From contig NZ_CP061319.1 in NCBI RefSeq assembly GCF_018688455.1, positions 992,001 to 1,056,000 on the forward strand: 64,000 nt of DNA, read 5' to 3'. The notes below the pieces were generated by a model. It searched no databases. It saw only the letters and a list, made by a program, of their open reading frames with translations, and had not been told where the DNA came from. The stretch comes from Polynucleobacter sp. AM-7D1 (GTDB lineage: Bacteria; Pseudomonadota; Gammaproteobacteria; Burkholderiales; Burkholderiaceae). Position 1 is the stretch's first letter. Each line of letters begins with the position of its first letter. Position numbers and translations under genes: made by a program. Positions 39,218 to 48,400 of this stretch are shown piece by piece.

Positions 39218-40633
39218 TTACAGGGAGTAGTACATATCGAATTCGATTGGATGAGTCGTCATACGGAAACGTGTGACATCTTCCATCTTCAAAGCGATAT
39301 ATGCGTCGATCATAGAATCAGTAAAGACACCGCCACGAGTCAAGAACTCACGGTCTTTGTTCAAAGCTTCTAATGCTTCTTCTAAGCTTGCACAAACGGT
39401 TGGGATCTTTGCATCTTCTTCTGGTGGCAAGTCATACAAGTTCTTGTCAGCTGCTTCACCTGGATGAATCTTGTTCTGAACACCATCCAAACCTGCCATC
39501 ATCAATGCTGAGAAGCAGAGGTATGGGTTGGCCAATGGATCGGGGAAGCGAGTCTCAATACGACGACCCTTAGGACTAGAAACGTGTGGAATACGAATAG
39601 AAGCAGAACGATTGCGCGCAGAGTAAGCCAACTTCACTGGCGCCTCAAAACCTGGAACCAAACGCTTGTATGAGTTGGTACCTGGGTTAGTAATCGCGTT
39701 CAATGCCTTAGCGTGCTTAATGATGCCGCCGATGTAGAACAATGCGAACTCGGACAAGCCTGCATAGCCATTACCCGCAAATAAGTTCTCACCGTTCTTC
39801 CAAATAGATTGGTGAACGTGCATACCAGAACCGTTGTCGCCAACGATAGGCTTAGGCATGAAGGTTGCAGTTTTGCCATAAGCATGTGCAACGTTTTGAA
39901 CAACATACTTCTGCCAGATAGTCCAGTCAGCGCGCTGTACCAATGTGCTGAACTTAGTTCCCAATTCGTTTTGGCCTTGGCCAGCAACTTCATGGTGATG
40001 AACTTCGACAGGGATGCCTAAAGATTCAAGGATCAAACACATTTCAGAACGCATGTCTTGGAATGTATCTACTGGAGCAACTGGGAAGTAACCGCCTTTT
40101 TTACCTGGACGGTGCCCAGTATTACCACCTTCGATTTCAGCAGCTGAAGACCATGGAGCCTCTTCAGAATCTACCTTAACGAAACAACCCTGCATATCAG
40201 CACCCCAACGGACGCCATCAAAAATAAAGAATTCTGGCTCTGGACCAAAGTAAGCTGTATCGCCTAGACCAGTGCTCTTCAAATAGGACTCAGCGCGCTT
40301 AGCGATAGAACGTGGGTCACGGTCATAACCTTTGCCATCTGAAGGCTCGATCACATCACATGTGATTACTAATGTTGGCTCTTCATAGAATGGGTCGATA
40401 TAGCAAGATGTTGGATCTGGCATCAACAACATATCAGATGCTTCAATACCCTTCCAACCAGCAATAGATGAACCGTCAAATGCATGACCGCTCTCAAATT
40501 TGTCTTCGTCAAATGCTGAAATAGGTACAGTTGTGTGTTGCTCTTTACCCTTTGTATCTACAAAGCGGAAATCAACGAAAGTACATTCTTTCTCTTTAAC
40601 TAACTTCATCACATCAGCGACGGTCTTCGTCAT
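39218..40633 (-). CDS. glnA: Glutamine synthetase type I
   Basis: Makes glutamine from glutamate, ammonia and ATP; dodecameric GSI of 471 residues. Active-site segments: [48 protein letters not shown] and [34 protein letters not shown]. The adenylylation Tyr site NLYDLPPEE near 397 shows the GlnE-regulated beta subtype. RBS GAGGAG. Upstream lie a sigma-54-type promoter and two NtrC-like sites. Confidence 0.98.
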   Translation of the reverse strand: MTKTVADVMKLVKEKECTFVDFRFVDTKGKEQHTTVPISAFDEDKFESGHAFDGSSIAGWKGIEASDMLLMPDPTSCYIDPFYEEPTLVITCDVIEPSDGKGYDRDPRSIAKRAESYLKSTGLGDTAYFGPEPEFFIFDGVRWGADMQGCFVKVDSEEAPWSSAAEIEGGNTGHRPGKKGGYFPVAPVDTFQDMRSEMCLILESLGIPVEVHHHEVAGQGQNELGTKFSTLVQRADWTIWQKYVVQNVAHAYGKTATFMPKPIVGDNGSGMHVHQSIWKNGENLFAGNGYAGLSEFALFYIGGIIKHAKALNAITNPGTNSYKRLVPGFEAPVKLAYSARNRSASIRIPHVSSPKGRRIETRFPDPLANPYLCFSALMMAGLDGVQNKIHPGEAADKNLYDLPPEEDAKIPTVCASLEEALEALNKDREFLTRGGVFTDSMIDAYIALKMEDVTRFRMTTHPIEFDMYYSL

Positions 40634-40674
40634 GCAAATCTCCTCTATTAACTAAATTCGGAATACAAACTTAA

Positions 40675-40684
40675 GGTGTACACC
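40675..40684. repeat. Short palindrome in the glnA leader
   Basis: GGTGTACACC is a perfect 10-base palindrome lying just downstream of the predicted sigma-54 start site, in the untranslated leader. It could be a protein site or may be chance. Confidence 0.3.
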
Positions 40685-40698
40685 CTTGTTCATTCCAG

Positions 40699-40713
40699 GC
40701 ATCAAACATGCCC
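40699..40713 (-). promoter_or_regulatory. Sigma-54 (-24/-12) promoter of glnA
   Basis: On the minus strand the sequence GGGCATGTTTGATGC matches TGGCACnnnnnTTGC at the invariant GG and GC, with the required 10-base spacing, and at further positions. The predicted start is about 40688, 55 bases before the glnA ATG. Confidence 0.65.
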
Positions 40714-40763
40714 TTGGGATGTATCTAATTTACTGAAGCAAACAAATGGGAACGATCATTATT

Positions 40764-40778
40764 GCACTAATTAAGTGC
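40764..40778. promoter_or_regulatory. NtrC-like site 1 upstream of glnA
   Basis: GCACT-AATTA-AGTGC has perfect 5-base arms and resembles the NtrC consensus TGCACC-n-GGTGCA. Its centre is about 83 bases upstream of the predicted sigma-54 start, a normal enhancer distance. Confidence 0.6.
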
Positions 40779-40815
40779 TGAAATACCCCCTAAAACCTGA
40801 AAAAATAGTGTATTT

Positions 40816-40830
40816 GCACCAAAATAGTGC
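40816..40830. promoter_or_regulatory. NtrC-like site 2 upstream of glnA
   Basis: GCACCAAAATAGTGC differs by one base from the classic enterobacterial NtrC site GCACCAAAATGGTGC. It ends at the base before the stop codon of the neighbouring CinA-like gene, about 135 bases upstream of the predicted glnA start. Two tandem sites would allow cooperative NtrC binding. Confidence 0.7.
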
Positions 40831-41694
40831 TTAATCAGCTTTAGAAATATCGTGGATTGCGTAACCCAACGCCTCCGTACCAGCTCGTAAGGCAATCCAA
40901 GCATTTTCTAGCAGATTTGCATTACCTTTGATCCCCAATTCAATATGGCGTTCAGAGTAAACACCACCCTTAGATGGGTCACCAACCGATGGAAGGCTAA
41001 AGACCTTTACCCCAGGAAAAGAGGCTTCAATACGCTCCATTAATGGCGTTAAGGTTGACTCTACGCCCTTAGGAACGATAAAGCTCTGCTCAGCCCAGTT
41101 TTCACGATGGAAAAGGTTTTGATAGTAGTTATCCAGACACCAGGCCATCATAGGAGCAGCCATCACCGGGAAGCCAGGGACAAAGTAGTGCTCTCGAATA
41201 GAAAAACCTGGGATCTGGTTATAGGGGTTCGGAATAATGTCACTGCCAAGCGGGAACTCGCCCATCTTGAAGCGATGTTGATTCTCTGGCGTGTTGAGGT
41301 CTGCCTTAATAGGATCGCCCTCAGCCATTACCTGAATTCGCCCCGCAATTAATTCTTGAGCAGTTGGATGTAATTCCGTGTTGGTTCCGAGTGCCAATGC
41401 AGCACACTGCCTTGTGTGGTCATCGGGAGTGGCGCCAATACCACCAGTACTAAACACTACATCGCCACTGGCAAAACTATACTTAAGAGTGGCAGTAATT
41501 TGCTCTGGATCATCCGCTACATATTTAGCCCAGGACAAACTCAAGCCCCGCTCACTTAGAAGCTCAATCAACTTGCTCATATGTTTATCTTGACGACGCC
41601 CAGACAAAATTTCATCACCAATAACGAATAAACCGAAGCGACGTGACTTAGGCTCTGACAGATTCATGTCAACTGAATTTGATGCATCAGCCAT
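40831..41694 (-). CDS. CinA N-terminal-like molybdopterin-binding domain protein
   Basis: 287 residues from the ATG at 41694 (MADASNSVD); a longer start overlaps the upstream gene further. The sequence FGLFVIGDEILSGRRQDKHMSKLIELLSERGLSLSWAKYVADD and VFSTGGIGATPDDHTRQ is that of the MoaB/CinA N-terminal (MPT-binding) fold. The C-terminal CinA deamidase domain is absent. The function is uncertain. It overlaps the EI24 gene by 8 bases and ends against the glnA enhancer sites. Confidence 0.88.
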   Translation of the reverse strand: MADASNSVDMNLSEPKSRRFGLFVIGDEILSGRRQDKHMSKLIELLSERGLSLSWAKYVADDPEQITATLKYSFASGDVVFSTGGIGATPDDHTRQCAALALGTNTELHPTAQELIAGRIQVMAEGDPIKADLNTPENQHRFKMGEFPLGSDIIPNPYNQIPGFSIREHYFVPGFPVMAAPMMAWCLDNYYQNLFHRENWAEQSFIVPKGVESTLTPLMERIEASFPGVKVFSLPSVGDPSKGGVYSERHIELGIKGNANLLENAWIALRAGTEALGYAIHDISKAD

Positions 41695-42556
41695 GGAAGG
41701 GGAGCTCCATATCAATTACACGCGCTTCTATATTTAAAGATTGATCTAGTTCTTTACTACGCAATTCTTTTAGTGCATCTAGCAAATAGTGTGTAAACCA
41801 CAGCGCTGCAAACACGAAGATTAATGAATAAATCCAGAGGGCAATAAAACTCACAATAGGAAACAAGACCAGGGCTAATGCAGAGGTTGCCCAAAAGAAA
41901 GTAGGAACAGCACCTAGCATGCCTGAAGCAATGCCCATGGATAACAGTGGCCAGCGATGTTGGTGCAAAAGAGTATCGCGCTCTTCAGAAGTGGCATGTT
42001 GTGCCAATACATCGTAAGACATCAGGCGCATCGTCAGCCAACCCCATAGCAATGGTGGCAAGACTGCAACTAGTGGCGGAATCCACCACACCGGTAAAGT
42101 CAACATCACTAAGGCTAGGCAGATTAAGGCAGACCAAAGGGTATATAAAAAGCTACCAAATAAACCGCCGCCCTTCTTTCTCTCAAGATCTTTGTAGGCC
42201 TGCTGACGGGTTACCACCTTTACGATGGTTGGTACGGTAGTAAAAGCGATGAACACCAATAAGCTGATTGAGATTAATGGAATGAGCATCATGACAAAAA
42301 AGAGTGGCGCAATCCAAGCGCGAGCATTTTCAAAGCCAGCCCAAATTAGGCCATCCTGAATCCAACTCGTAAAAATAGATGTAGTTAAAAAGATGCTGAG
42401 CATCTCAAGGGCTGGAGTCCAGGTCAGCCAAATTAAACTGCCCCATAAAATCGAAACGATCAAAAATGGGCGCAGACTTAACCACAGCATTCTCGGATGC
42501 ATTGTTCCCACTAAAGCCAAGCCGAAAGACTTAAATACTTGCTGCATGCTATCCAT
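41687..42556 (-). CDS. EI24-domain (CysZ-like) membrane protein
   Basis: 289 residues with about six hydrophobic segments (near 25-50, 70-105, 135-175 and 200-255). The arrangement and segments such as VWWIPPLVAVLPPLLWGWLTMRLMSYDVLAQHAT fit the EI24/CysZ family of betaproteobacteria. CysZ proteins carry sulfate, but no cysteine-biosynthesis genes are nearby, so the role is open. It overlaps the CinA-like gene downstream. Confidence 0.8.
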   Translation of the reverse strand: MDSMQQVFKSFGLALVGTMHPRMLWLSLRPFLIVSILWGSLIWLTWTPALEMLSIFLTTSIFTSWIQDGLIWAGFENARAWIAPLFFVMMLIPLISISLLVFIAFTTVPTIVKVVTRQQAYKDLERKKGGGLFGSFLYTLWSALICLALVMLTLPVWWIPPLVAVLPPLLWGWLTMRLMSYDVLAQHATSEERDTLLHQHRWPLLSMGIASGMLGAVPTFFWATSALALVLFPIVSFIALWIYSLIFVFAALWFTHYLLDALKELRSKELDQSLNIEARVIDMELPFHG

Positions 42557-42589
42557 AGATTTCCATTGTCAACAAACCAAACGATGGCT

Positions 42590-43567
42590 TTACTTTACCT
42601 TGGAAAATATTTCTCGAACTGAATGAACAATGCCCTGCCACTGTTGCTCAATTACATTAGGAGATATAGCCAAACCCCTAACGCCAGTGGGATGAACTTC
42701 CCTCGGAAAAATGGCCGTGTTGAACATCATGTCCCACCACGGGAATAAGACACCAAAATTGCAGCCCCCTAATACACCGGGCTTACCTTTGGCCTCATGA
42801 CCGTAGCCTACAGCATGGTGCATGCGGTGATACATTGGGGAAACCAAAAAGTACTTAAAAGCACCAAGATGAATCTTCAGATTAGCGTGCTGCCAACTCT
42901 GAATAAATTGACTCAACACCACTAGCAAAATAAATTGGCTCGGGGAAACACCAAATAGCAAGGCAAAGAAGGAGAACACAACTGCATGCAAAATGCTATC
43001 TAGAATGTGATTACGATCATCAGACCAAGCAGTCATAACGGTTTGACTGTGATGCAATGCGTGTAATTGCCACCACCAGTTAAACGTATGTGAGGCACGG
43101 TGATATAAGTACTCAACAAAATCTAATAATACAAAGTAGATGCAAAAACTGACTACCGGTATGGACGTCACTGGTGGCCACCATGATTCAACATTCAACC
43201 TAGTAAAACGAAAATCATGGAGTACGGAATCGATTTGAAAGAAGAATCCCGACAGGGTCAGAAAAACTAAGGCTTGAAAAATACCTAGGCGATGAAACAA
43301 GGTATAAAAAATATCCGCTTTGGAACCCTTCGCGAAACGTTCCTGGATCTCGGCCGGCGAGAATCTTTCCCAGGTACGCAAAATAAGAGCGATCAGTAAG
43401 ACCTGAATACAGCCGAATAAAAACCAATCGATTCCATCAAACACATCCTCAGCCATCGACATGAGATCGAATTGATACAAAATTGGCCCAGCAACATTAG
43501 CAAACAAGAATTCTTGAGTGCTGGCGTAGGCTGCAGAAATGGCGGCTATCAGAGGATTGAAATCCAT
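42590..43567 (-). CDS. Sterol desaturase / fatty acid hydroxylase family protein
   Basis: 325 residues with several membrane helices and the di-iron histidine boxes of the family: HRASH, HALHHSQ, the HRMHHAVGYGHE block and surrounding His residues. Such enzymes hydroxylate or desaturate membrane lipids. The true substrate in bacteria without sterols is unknown. It sits in a run with the deacetylase and beta-propeller genes upstream and EI24 downstream, gaps of 15 and 33 bases. Confidence 0.88.
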   Translation of the reverse strand: MDFNPLIAAISAAYASTQEFLFANVAGPILYQFDLMSMAEDVFDGIDWFLFGCIQVLLIALILRTWERFSPAEIQERFAKGSKADIFYTLFHRLGIFQALVFLTLSGFFFQIDSVLHDFRFTRLNVESWWPPVTSIPVVSFCIYFVLLDFVEYLYHRASHTFNWWWQLHALHHSQTVMTAWSDDRNHILDSILHAVVFSFFALLFGVSPSQFILLVVLSQFIQSWQHANLKIHLGAFKYFLVSPMYHRMHHAVGYGHEAKGKPGVLGGCNFGVLFPWWDMMFNTAIFPREVHPTGVRGLAISPNVIEQQWQGIVHSVREIFSKVK

Positions 43568-43582
43568 ATCCCTAATTGTGAC

Positions 43583-44353
43583 TTATTTATCTTGTTTTGG
43601 CAGAGTTGCAAAGCAAAACCCCCGAGCTTTTAAATTGATAATCAGCTGCTCTAAAACTGCTGGGGCCCAAGGATCCTGGCGCGACCAAATGCCTAAATGG
43701 GCCATAGTGATGTCGCCATCTTTCAGTTGCTTGCTTGCTTTATCCAAGAGCATTTGATTTGGATGGGTCTGTGAGCTCAACTCATCACCCAAAAACCCTG
43801 CCGGACTCCAGCCGATATGCTGGTAACCGCATTGATTCCCCATCCTAATAGAACGTGGCGAAGTCTTTCCACCAGGTGCCCGCCAGATTTTTTGAATATT
43901 GACTCCAGTGAGCTCTTTAAAACGATCATCAACGCGTCTAATTTCTCGGCAATAGCTCGCTTCGTTGTATAAGCTCATTACCCCCGCCTTGGATCCAAAC
44001 TGCGGCCTAGCAAAAATCTCTCCACTGGGGCCATCCTTGACGAAGTACACATGGTCGTAGGTATGACTGCCAAAGTGATGGCCTTCACGTAAACGGTCCT
44101 GCCAATAGGATTTCCATGAGTCATCTAGAGAAAAATCACCGCGCTTAGTTTTTTCATTAGCAAGAAAAAAGGTAGCCTTAATTTTTTGACGATTCAATAT
44201 ATCTGCAACAGTTTCGGCAACAGACATGTTGCCAGTATCGAAAGTAAGATAAATTGTTTTCTTGCATTGCATTTCTTGAGAAAAGCTAAGCGAAGAACAT
44301 GTCGCTAAAAAAATTAGCGCTACTAGTCTGGCAAGATTGCTATTCAAATACAT
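43583..44353 (-). CDS. Exported polysaccharide deacetylase-like protein
   Basis: 256 residues with an N-terminal signal sequence (ARLVALIFLATCSSLSFS) and a NodB-type domain. Motif 1 reads TFDTG instead of TFDDG, so the usual metal-ligand Asp is Thr. Motif 2 (GSHTYDH) and motif 3 (RAPGGKTSP) are kept. A late H in MAHLGIW could be motif 5. Such enzymes remove acetyl groups from peptidoglycan or polysaccharides, but the changed motif makes activity uncertain. It is 9 bases downstream of the beta-propeller gene. Confidence 0.85.
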   Translation of the reverse strand: MYLNSNLARLVALIFLATCSSLSFSQEMQCKKTIYLTFDTGNMSVAETVADILNRQKIKATFFLANEKTKRGDFSLDDSWKSYWQDRLREGHHFGSHTYDHVYFVKDGPSGEIFARPQFGSKAGVMSLYNEASYCREIRRVDDRFKELTGVNIQKIWRAPGGKTSPRSIRMGNQCGYQHIGWSPAGFLGDELSSQTHPNQMLLDKASKQLKDGDITMAHLGIWSRQDPWAPAVLEQLIINLKARGFCFATLPKQDK

Positions 44354-44362
44354 CTCGGCTGA

Positions 44363-45391
44363 TTACTCCCAGCCAGCACGTGGCGTGAAGAAAACGCCAT
44401 GCGGAGATCTTCCAACCGGGATGACGGTCATGAGCTTCATGGATGGAATATCAATGACCCCTACTTTTTTGGAGAAACGCAGAGTAACCCACATGGTTTT
44501 ACCGTCAGGCGTAATTTCCATATCGTCAGGACCCGCAGGCAAGCCAGTAATATCTCCAGTCTTTTCGAGGGTCTGCATATTAATCATGCTGATAGTTGAG
44601 GCGATACGGTTGCTCACGAAAACATGTTTTTTATCACCCAATGGGCGAAAGTTATGAGCGCCCTTACCAGTAAAGATTCGCTTCACTTCTTTACGATTCT
44701 TCCAGTCAATTACCTGAACATTGTCTTCGCCAGTAATACCAACTAGAAGATATTGATCACCAGGCGTCATCCAAACACCAGCAGGAACTTTACCGGTAGT
44801 CATTTTCCAAATAACAGTCTGCGAATCTAAATCAATAGCAGCTAATTCATTGGAATCTTGCAGAGTGATAAATGCGATCTTGCTATCAGCCGTAAATGCC
44901 ACATGACTTGGTGTCTTACCCAATTTAATGGACTTAGCTAGCCTAAGATCCGATCCATGTGCGTGATATACGTCCACCCTATCCAGGCGATTACCGTTTG
45001 CAACAAACCACTTATTATTTGGCGAATAGCCAATTTGGTATGGATCAATAATGTCAGGAATCCTACCAGTCAACTCGCCCGTAGTGGGATTCATTAGCAC
45101 GACATCATTACCTGCAGCATTGGCAATGAGCAAGGTCTTTTGATCTGGTGTCATCATCAAGTGATGAGGCTCCTTGCCTACAGGGACTGTCTTAATCACT
45201 TTGCGGCTGGGCATATCAATTAAGCTAACTGTTGCTTCACCAGAATTCAATATAACTGCCAACTTAGGTTCAGACTTGGGATCAGAAGACGCTGAAGTTT
45301 GAGCGTGGGTGAGTGTCACAAACCCCAAAAGGGCAAGTACGATCACGGCTGAAATAGTGCCAAATTTGGCTTTAGTAATATAAATATGCAT
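44363..45391 (-). CDS. Exported YncE-like beta-propeller protein
   Basis: 342 residues. A signal peptide (about 1-31, ending THAQT) is followed by repeated YVTN-type blades (AVILNSGEATVSLIDMPSRKVIKTVPVGKEPHHLMMTPDQKTLLI and similar, about 40 residues each), forming a probable seven-bladed propeller in the periplasm. The family includes PQQ-linked and surface proteins without enzyme activity. First gene of a likely operon with the deacetylase and hydroxylase genes. Confidence 0.87.
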   Translation of the reverse strand: MHIYITKAKFGTISAVIVLALLGFVTLTHAQTSASSDPKSEPKLAVILNSGEATVSLIDMPSRKVIKTVPVGKEPHHLMMTPDQKTLLIANAAGNDVVLMNPTTGELTGRIPDIIDPYQIGYSPNNKWFVANGNRLDRVDVYHAHGSDLRLAKSIKLGKTPSHVAFTADSKIAFITLQDSNELAAIDLDSQTVIWKMTTGKVPAGVWMTPGDQYLLVGITGEDNVQVIDWKNRKEVKRIFTGKGAHNFRPLGDKKHVFVSNRIASTISMINMQTLEKTGDITGLPAGPDDMEITPDGKTMWVTLRFSKKVGVIDIPSMKLMTVIPVGRSPHGVFFTPRAGWE

Positions 45392-45449
45392 AGCTACATT
45401 GTAAGCAATTGATGCGCCACTGCAGTGCGCCTAGTCGGATCAATTTGAC

Positions 45450-48400
45450 CTAACGCAAGCTACCCAAGACCTTTTCTAGGCGTTTTAAAGACATTGGGCT
45501 TGGAGTCTTTAGTTCCTGGGCATATAAGGCCACCCTCAACTCCTCCAGTTGCCAACGAAAATCCGTTAATGCTTGGTCTTCATCCATGGCGTAGGTGGCA
45601 GACCCGCGACTGCCTTGGACCAACTTTTGCCATGGCCTCGCAACAGACTCCCAGTCCTTTTGACATTGGGCGTCTCGACTAGGATTGGATCGCAACTTAT
45701 CAATTCGCATCGCAATCGCCTTGAGATATCGAGGGAAATGCACTAACTGAGCATATGGCGTATCAGATACGAATTTCGGGAAAATTAAACCCTGAATCTG
45801 CTTCTGAATGTCTGTGTATGCAGCACCTGAAGCAGCCTTGGCTTGAGCTAACTTCTTTTGAAGGTCTGCATAAGCCTGCAAAGCCGCTAGAGCATGCTTT
45901 GAAATCTCTTGAGCAATCAGAGCCAATCGAGGCTTGCCAGCTTGTAGACGATCAGCAAATTGCTCAGCATTCACTGGCAATGGATCATTCATAAAAGCCC
46001 GCTCCAGGGCAAGATTCAGAATTTGCTCAATCAGACTGTCTACTGAGCCCACATTGATAAATAGCAGGCCGAGCTCCCGAATTCCGGGAAGCTGTTTCTG
46101 AAGAGCCTTAAGCGTATCTTTATTGGACAAAGCGAAAAGTCTTCGCAATCCTTGCCAGTGATATTTTCTAGCCTCTAGCAAGTCATCAAATACTTCAAGA
46201 TCAGATGACTCAGTACGATCTACTAAAGCTGGATAGCCAAATAAGGTGCGATTGCCTTTCTGAATCTCGAGAGTCTCGGGTAGCTCTCCAAAGTCCCAGC
46301 TTCGATAGCCACCCTGCTCTACTTTTTTTACTGCAGCAGTAGTTGTGGCTTGGCTTGTATTAGTGCTTACATTTTGGGTGCTGACGGATGTATCGGCACC
46401 AAACTCTTCTTGAACCGCTTGCTGAGCAATCGCCTGGAATGCAGTTCGAGCAGTTTCTCCATGTTCAGCACGCAATCGGGCTAAGTTGCGCTCCAGCTCA
46501 AGCTGGCGACCATGTTCATCTACTAGACGGAAGTTCATTGCGGAGTGCAAAGGCAGAGATTCAGGTCTGAAGTCTGTACGCTTAATTTCTAAACCGCGTT
46601 CTTTGCGAATATCCGTAATGAGACTATCTAAAAAGTCACCAACACCAAACTGCTTTTCTGCGAGCATGCGGTCTAAGAAAGACTTTGCATATTCCGGCAG
46701 CGGAACACAGTGACGACGTAACTTCTGGGGAAGTGATTTTAGGAGCAGGTGAATTTTTTCTTCGCACATACCTGGCACAAGCCATTCGCAACGGCGACCA
46801 TCTACCTGATTTAACAGAGTCAAGGGAACAACTAAAGTTACTCCATCTTTAGGACTGCCGGGCTCAAAGTGATATGTCAGACTTAGCTCAGTTCCTCCAA
46901 CAATCATTTTCTTAGGATAGCGATCTACTGTAATGCCAGCAGCTTCATGTCGCATTAAGTCCGCTTTAGCTAAGCGCAATAGGGAGTCAGGGCTCTGATC
47001 GCTAGCACCTTCGCTTTTTGCAGCATTCCTTAACCAGGCTTTCATCCCCTCTCTACTGAGAACATTTTTCGGAATGCGTGAGTCATAAAAAGCAAATAAG
47101 AGCTCATCATCCACTAAGACATCAGGACGCCTTGAACGATGCTCTAGCGCCTCGATCTCTTTAATCAGCCTGCGGTTGTACCAGAAGAATTCGAAACTAC
47201 CTGGATATTTTTTTCTTGCATCAGCTTCAGTCTCCCGCATCAATGCCGGAGTGTCCATACGGCCAAACATTTCTTCCTGCACCAAGGCTTGTTTAATGAA
47301 TAATTCGCGAGCTTCTTCCGGATTGTGAGACTCATAACGAACGCGACGTCCGTGATAGATAGGCAGGCCGTATAAAGTGCCTCTCTCAAATGCCATGACT
47401 TCACCTTGGCGACTATCCCAAAAGGGATCGCTCAAGGATTTAATCAAGCGGTGGGCTGCAACTCTCTCAACCCATTGAGGTTCAATCTTCGCAATCGTAC
47501 GGGCATACATGCGATTGGTTTCTTGGAGCTCACCAGCTAAGATCCAAGCACCGGCCTTTTTACCAATAGTTGAACCCGGCCAGATAAAAGGACGAATACC
47601 ACGAGCACCAATGTAACCACCGGTCTTGCTACCGCGCTCTTGAGATTTTTCATCCTCTTCTTTTTTGGCAACATAACCTAGTAAGCCAGTTAATAAAGAC
47701 AGATGTACTTGTTCATAAGTAGCGGCTGAGGGATTCTCTTTCCAACCCTTTTCACCAAGCATGGTGTGCAACTGCCCATGCACATCACGCCATTCTCGCA
47801 ATCGCCTTGGAGATAAGAATTTACTACGGCACAGATTTTCTAATTGGCGATTACTGTGTTTGTGCTTCAGTGCATCCTGATACCAATCCCATAGCTTTAC
47901 AAAACTTAGAAACTCAGATCGCTCATCTGCAAACTGCAGGTGAGCTTGATCGGCAGCAGCAGCCTGATCCATTGGTCGATCACGCGGGTCTTGCGTGGCT
48001 AAAGCAGAAGCAATGATGGTGACTTCACGTAGTGCGTTTTGTTCTTTAGCTGCTAAGAGCATACGACCGATACGAGGATCCAAGGGAAGATCTGCTAACT
48101 GCTTGCCTATAGGCGTTAGCTTGAAACTATTGTTAATGTCTTTGTCATCACCCCTAGAACTCTCCTCATAGACGATGGCACCCAACTCATCTAGCAACTG
48201 CACACCATCTGCAATAGCTCGACCTAGGGGTTTATCAATGAATGGGAATTCTTGAATGCGGGGTAAACGCAAAGAACTCATACGTAGCAACACTGCCGCC
48301 AGTGAACTACGGAGAATTTCTGGATCAGTAAATTTAGGCCGGCTTAAATAATCTTGCTCGCTATACAGACGAATACAAATACCGTCAGATACACGACCGC

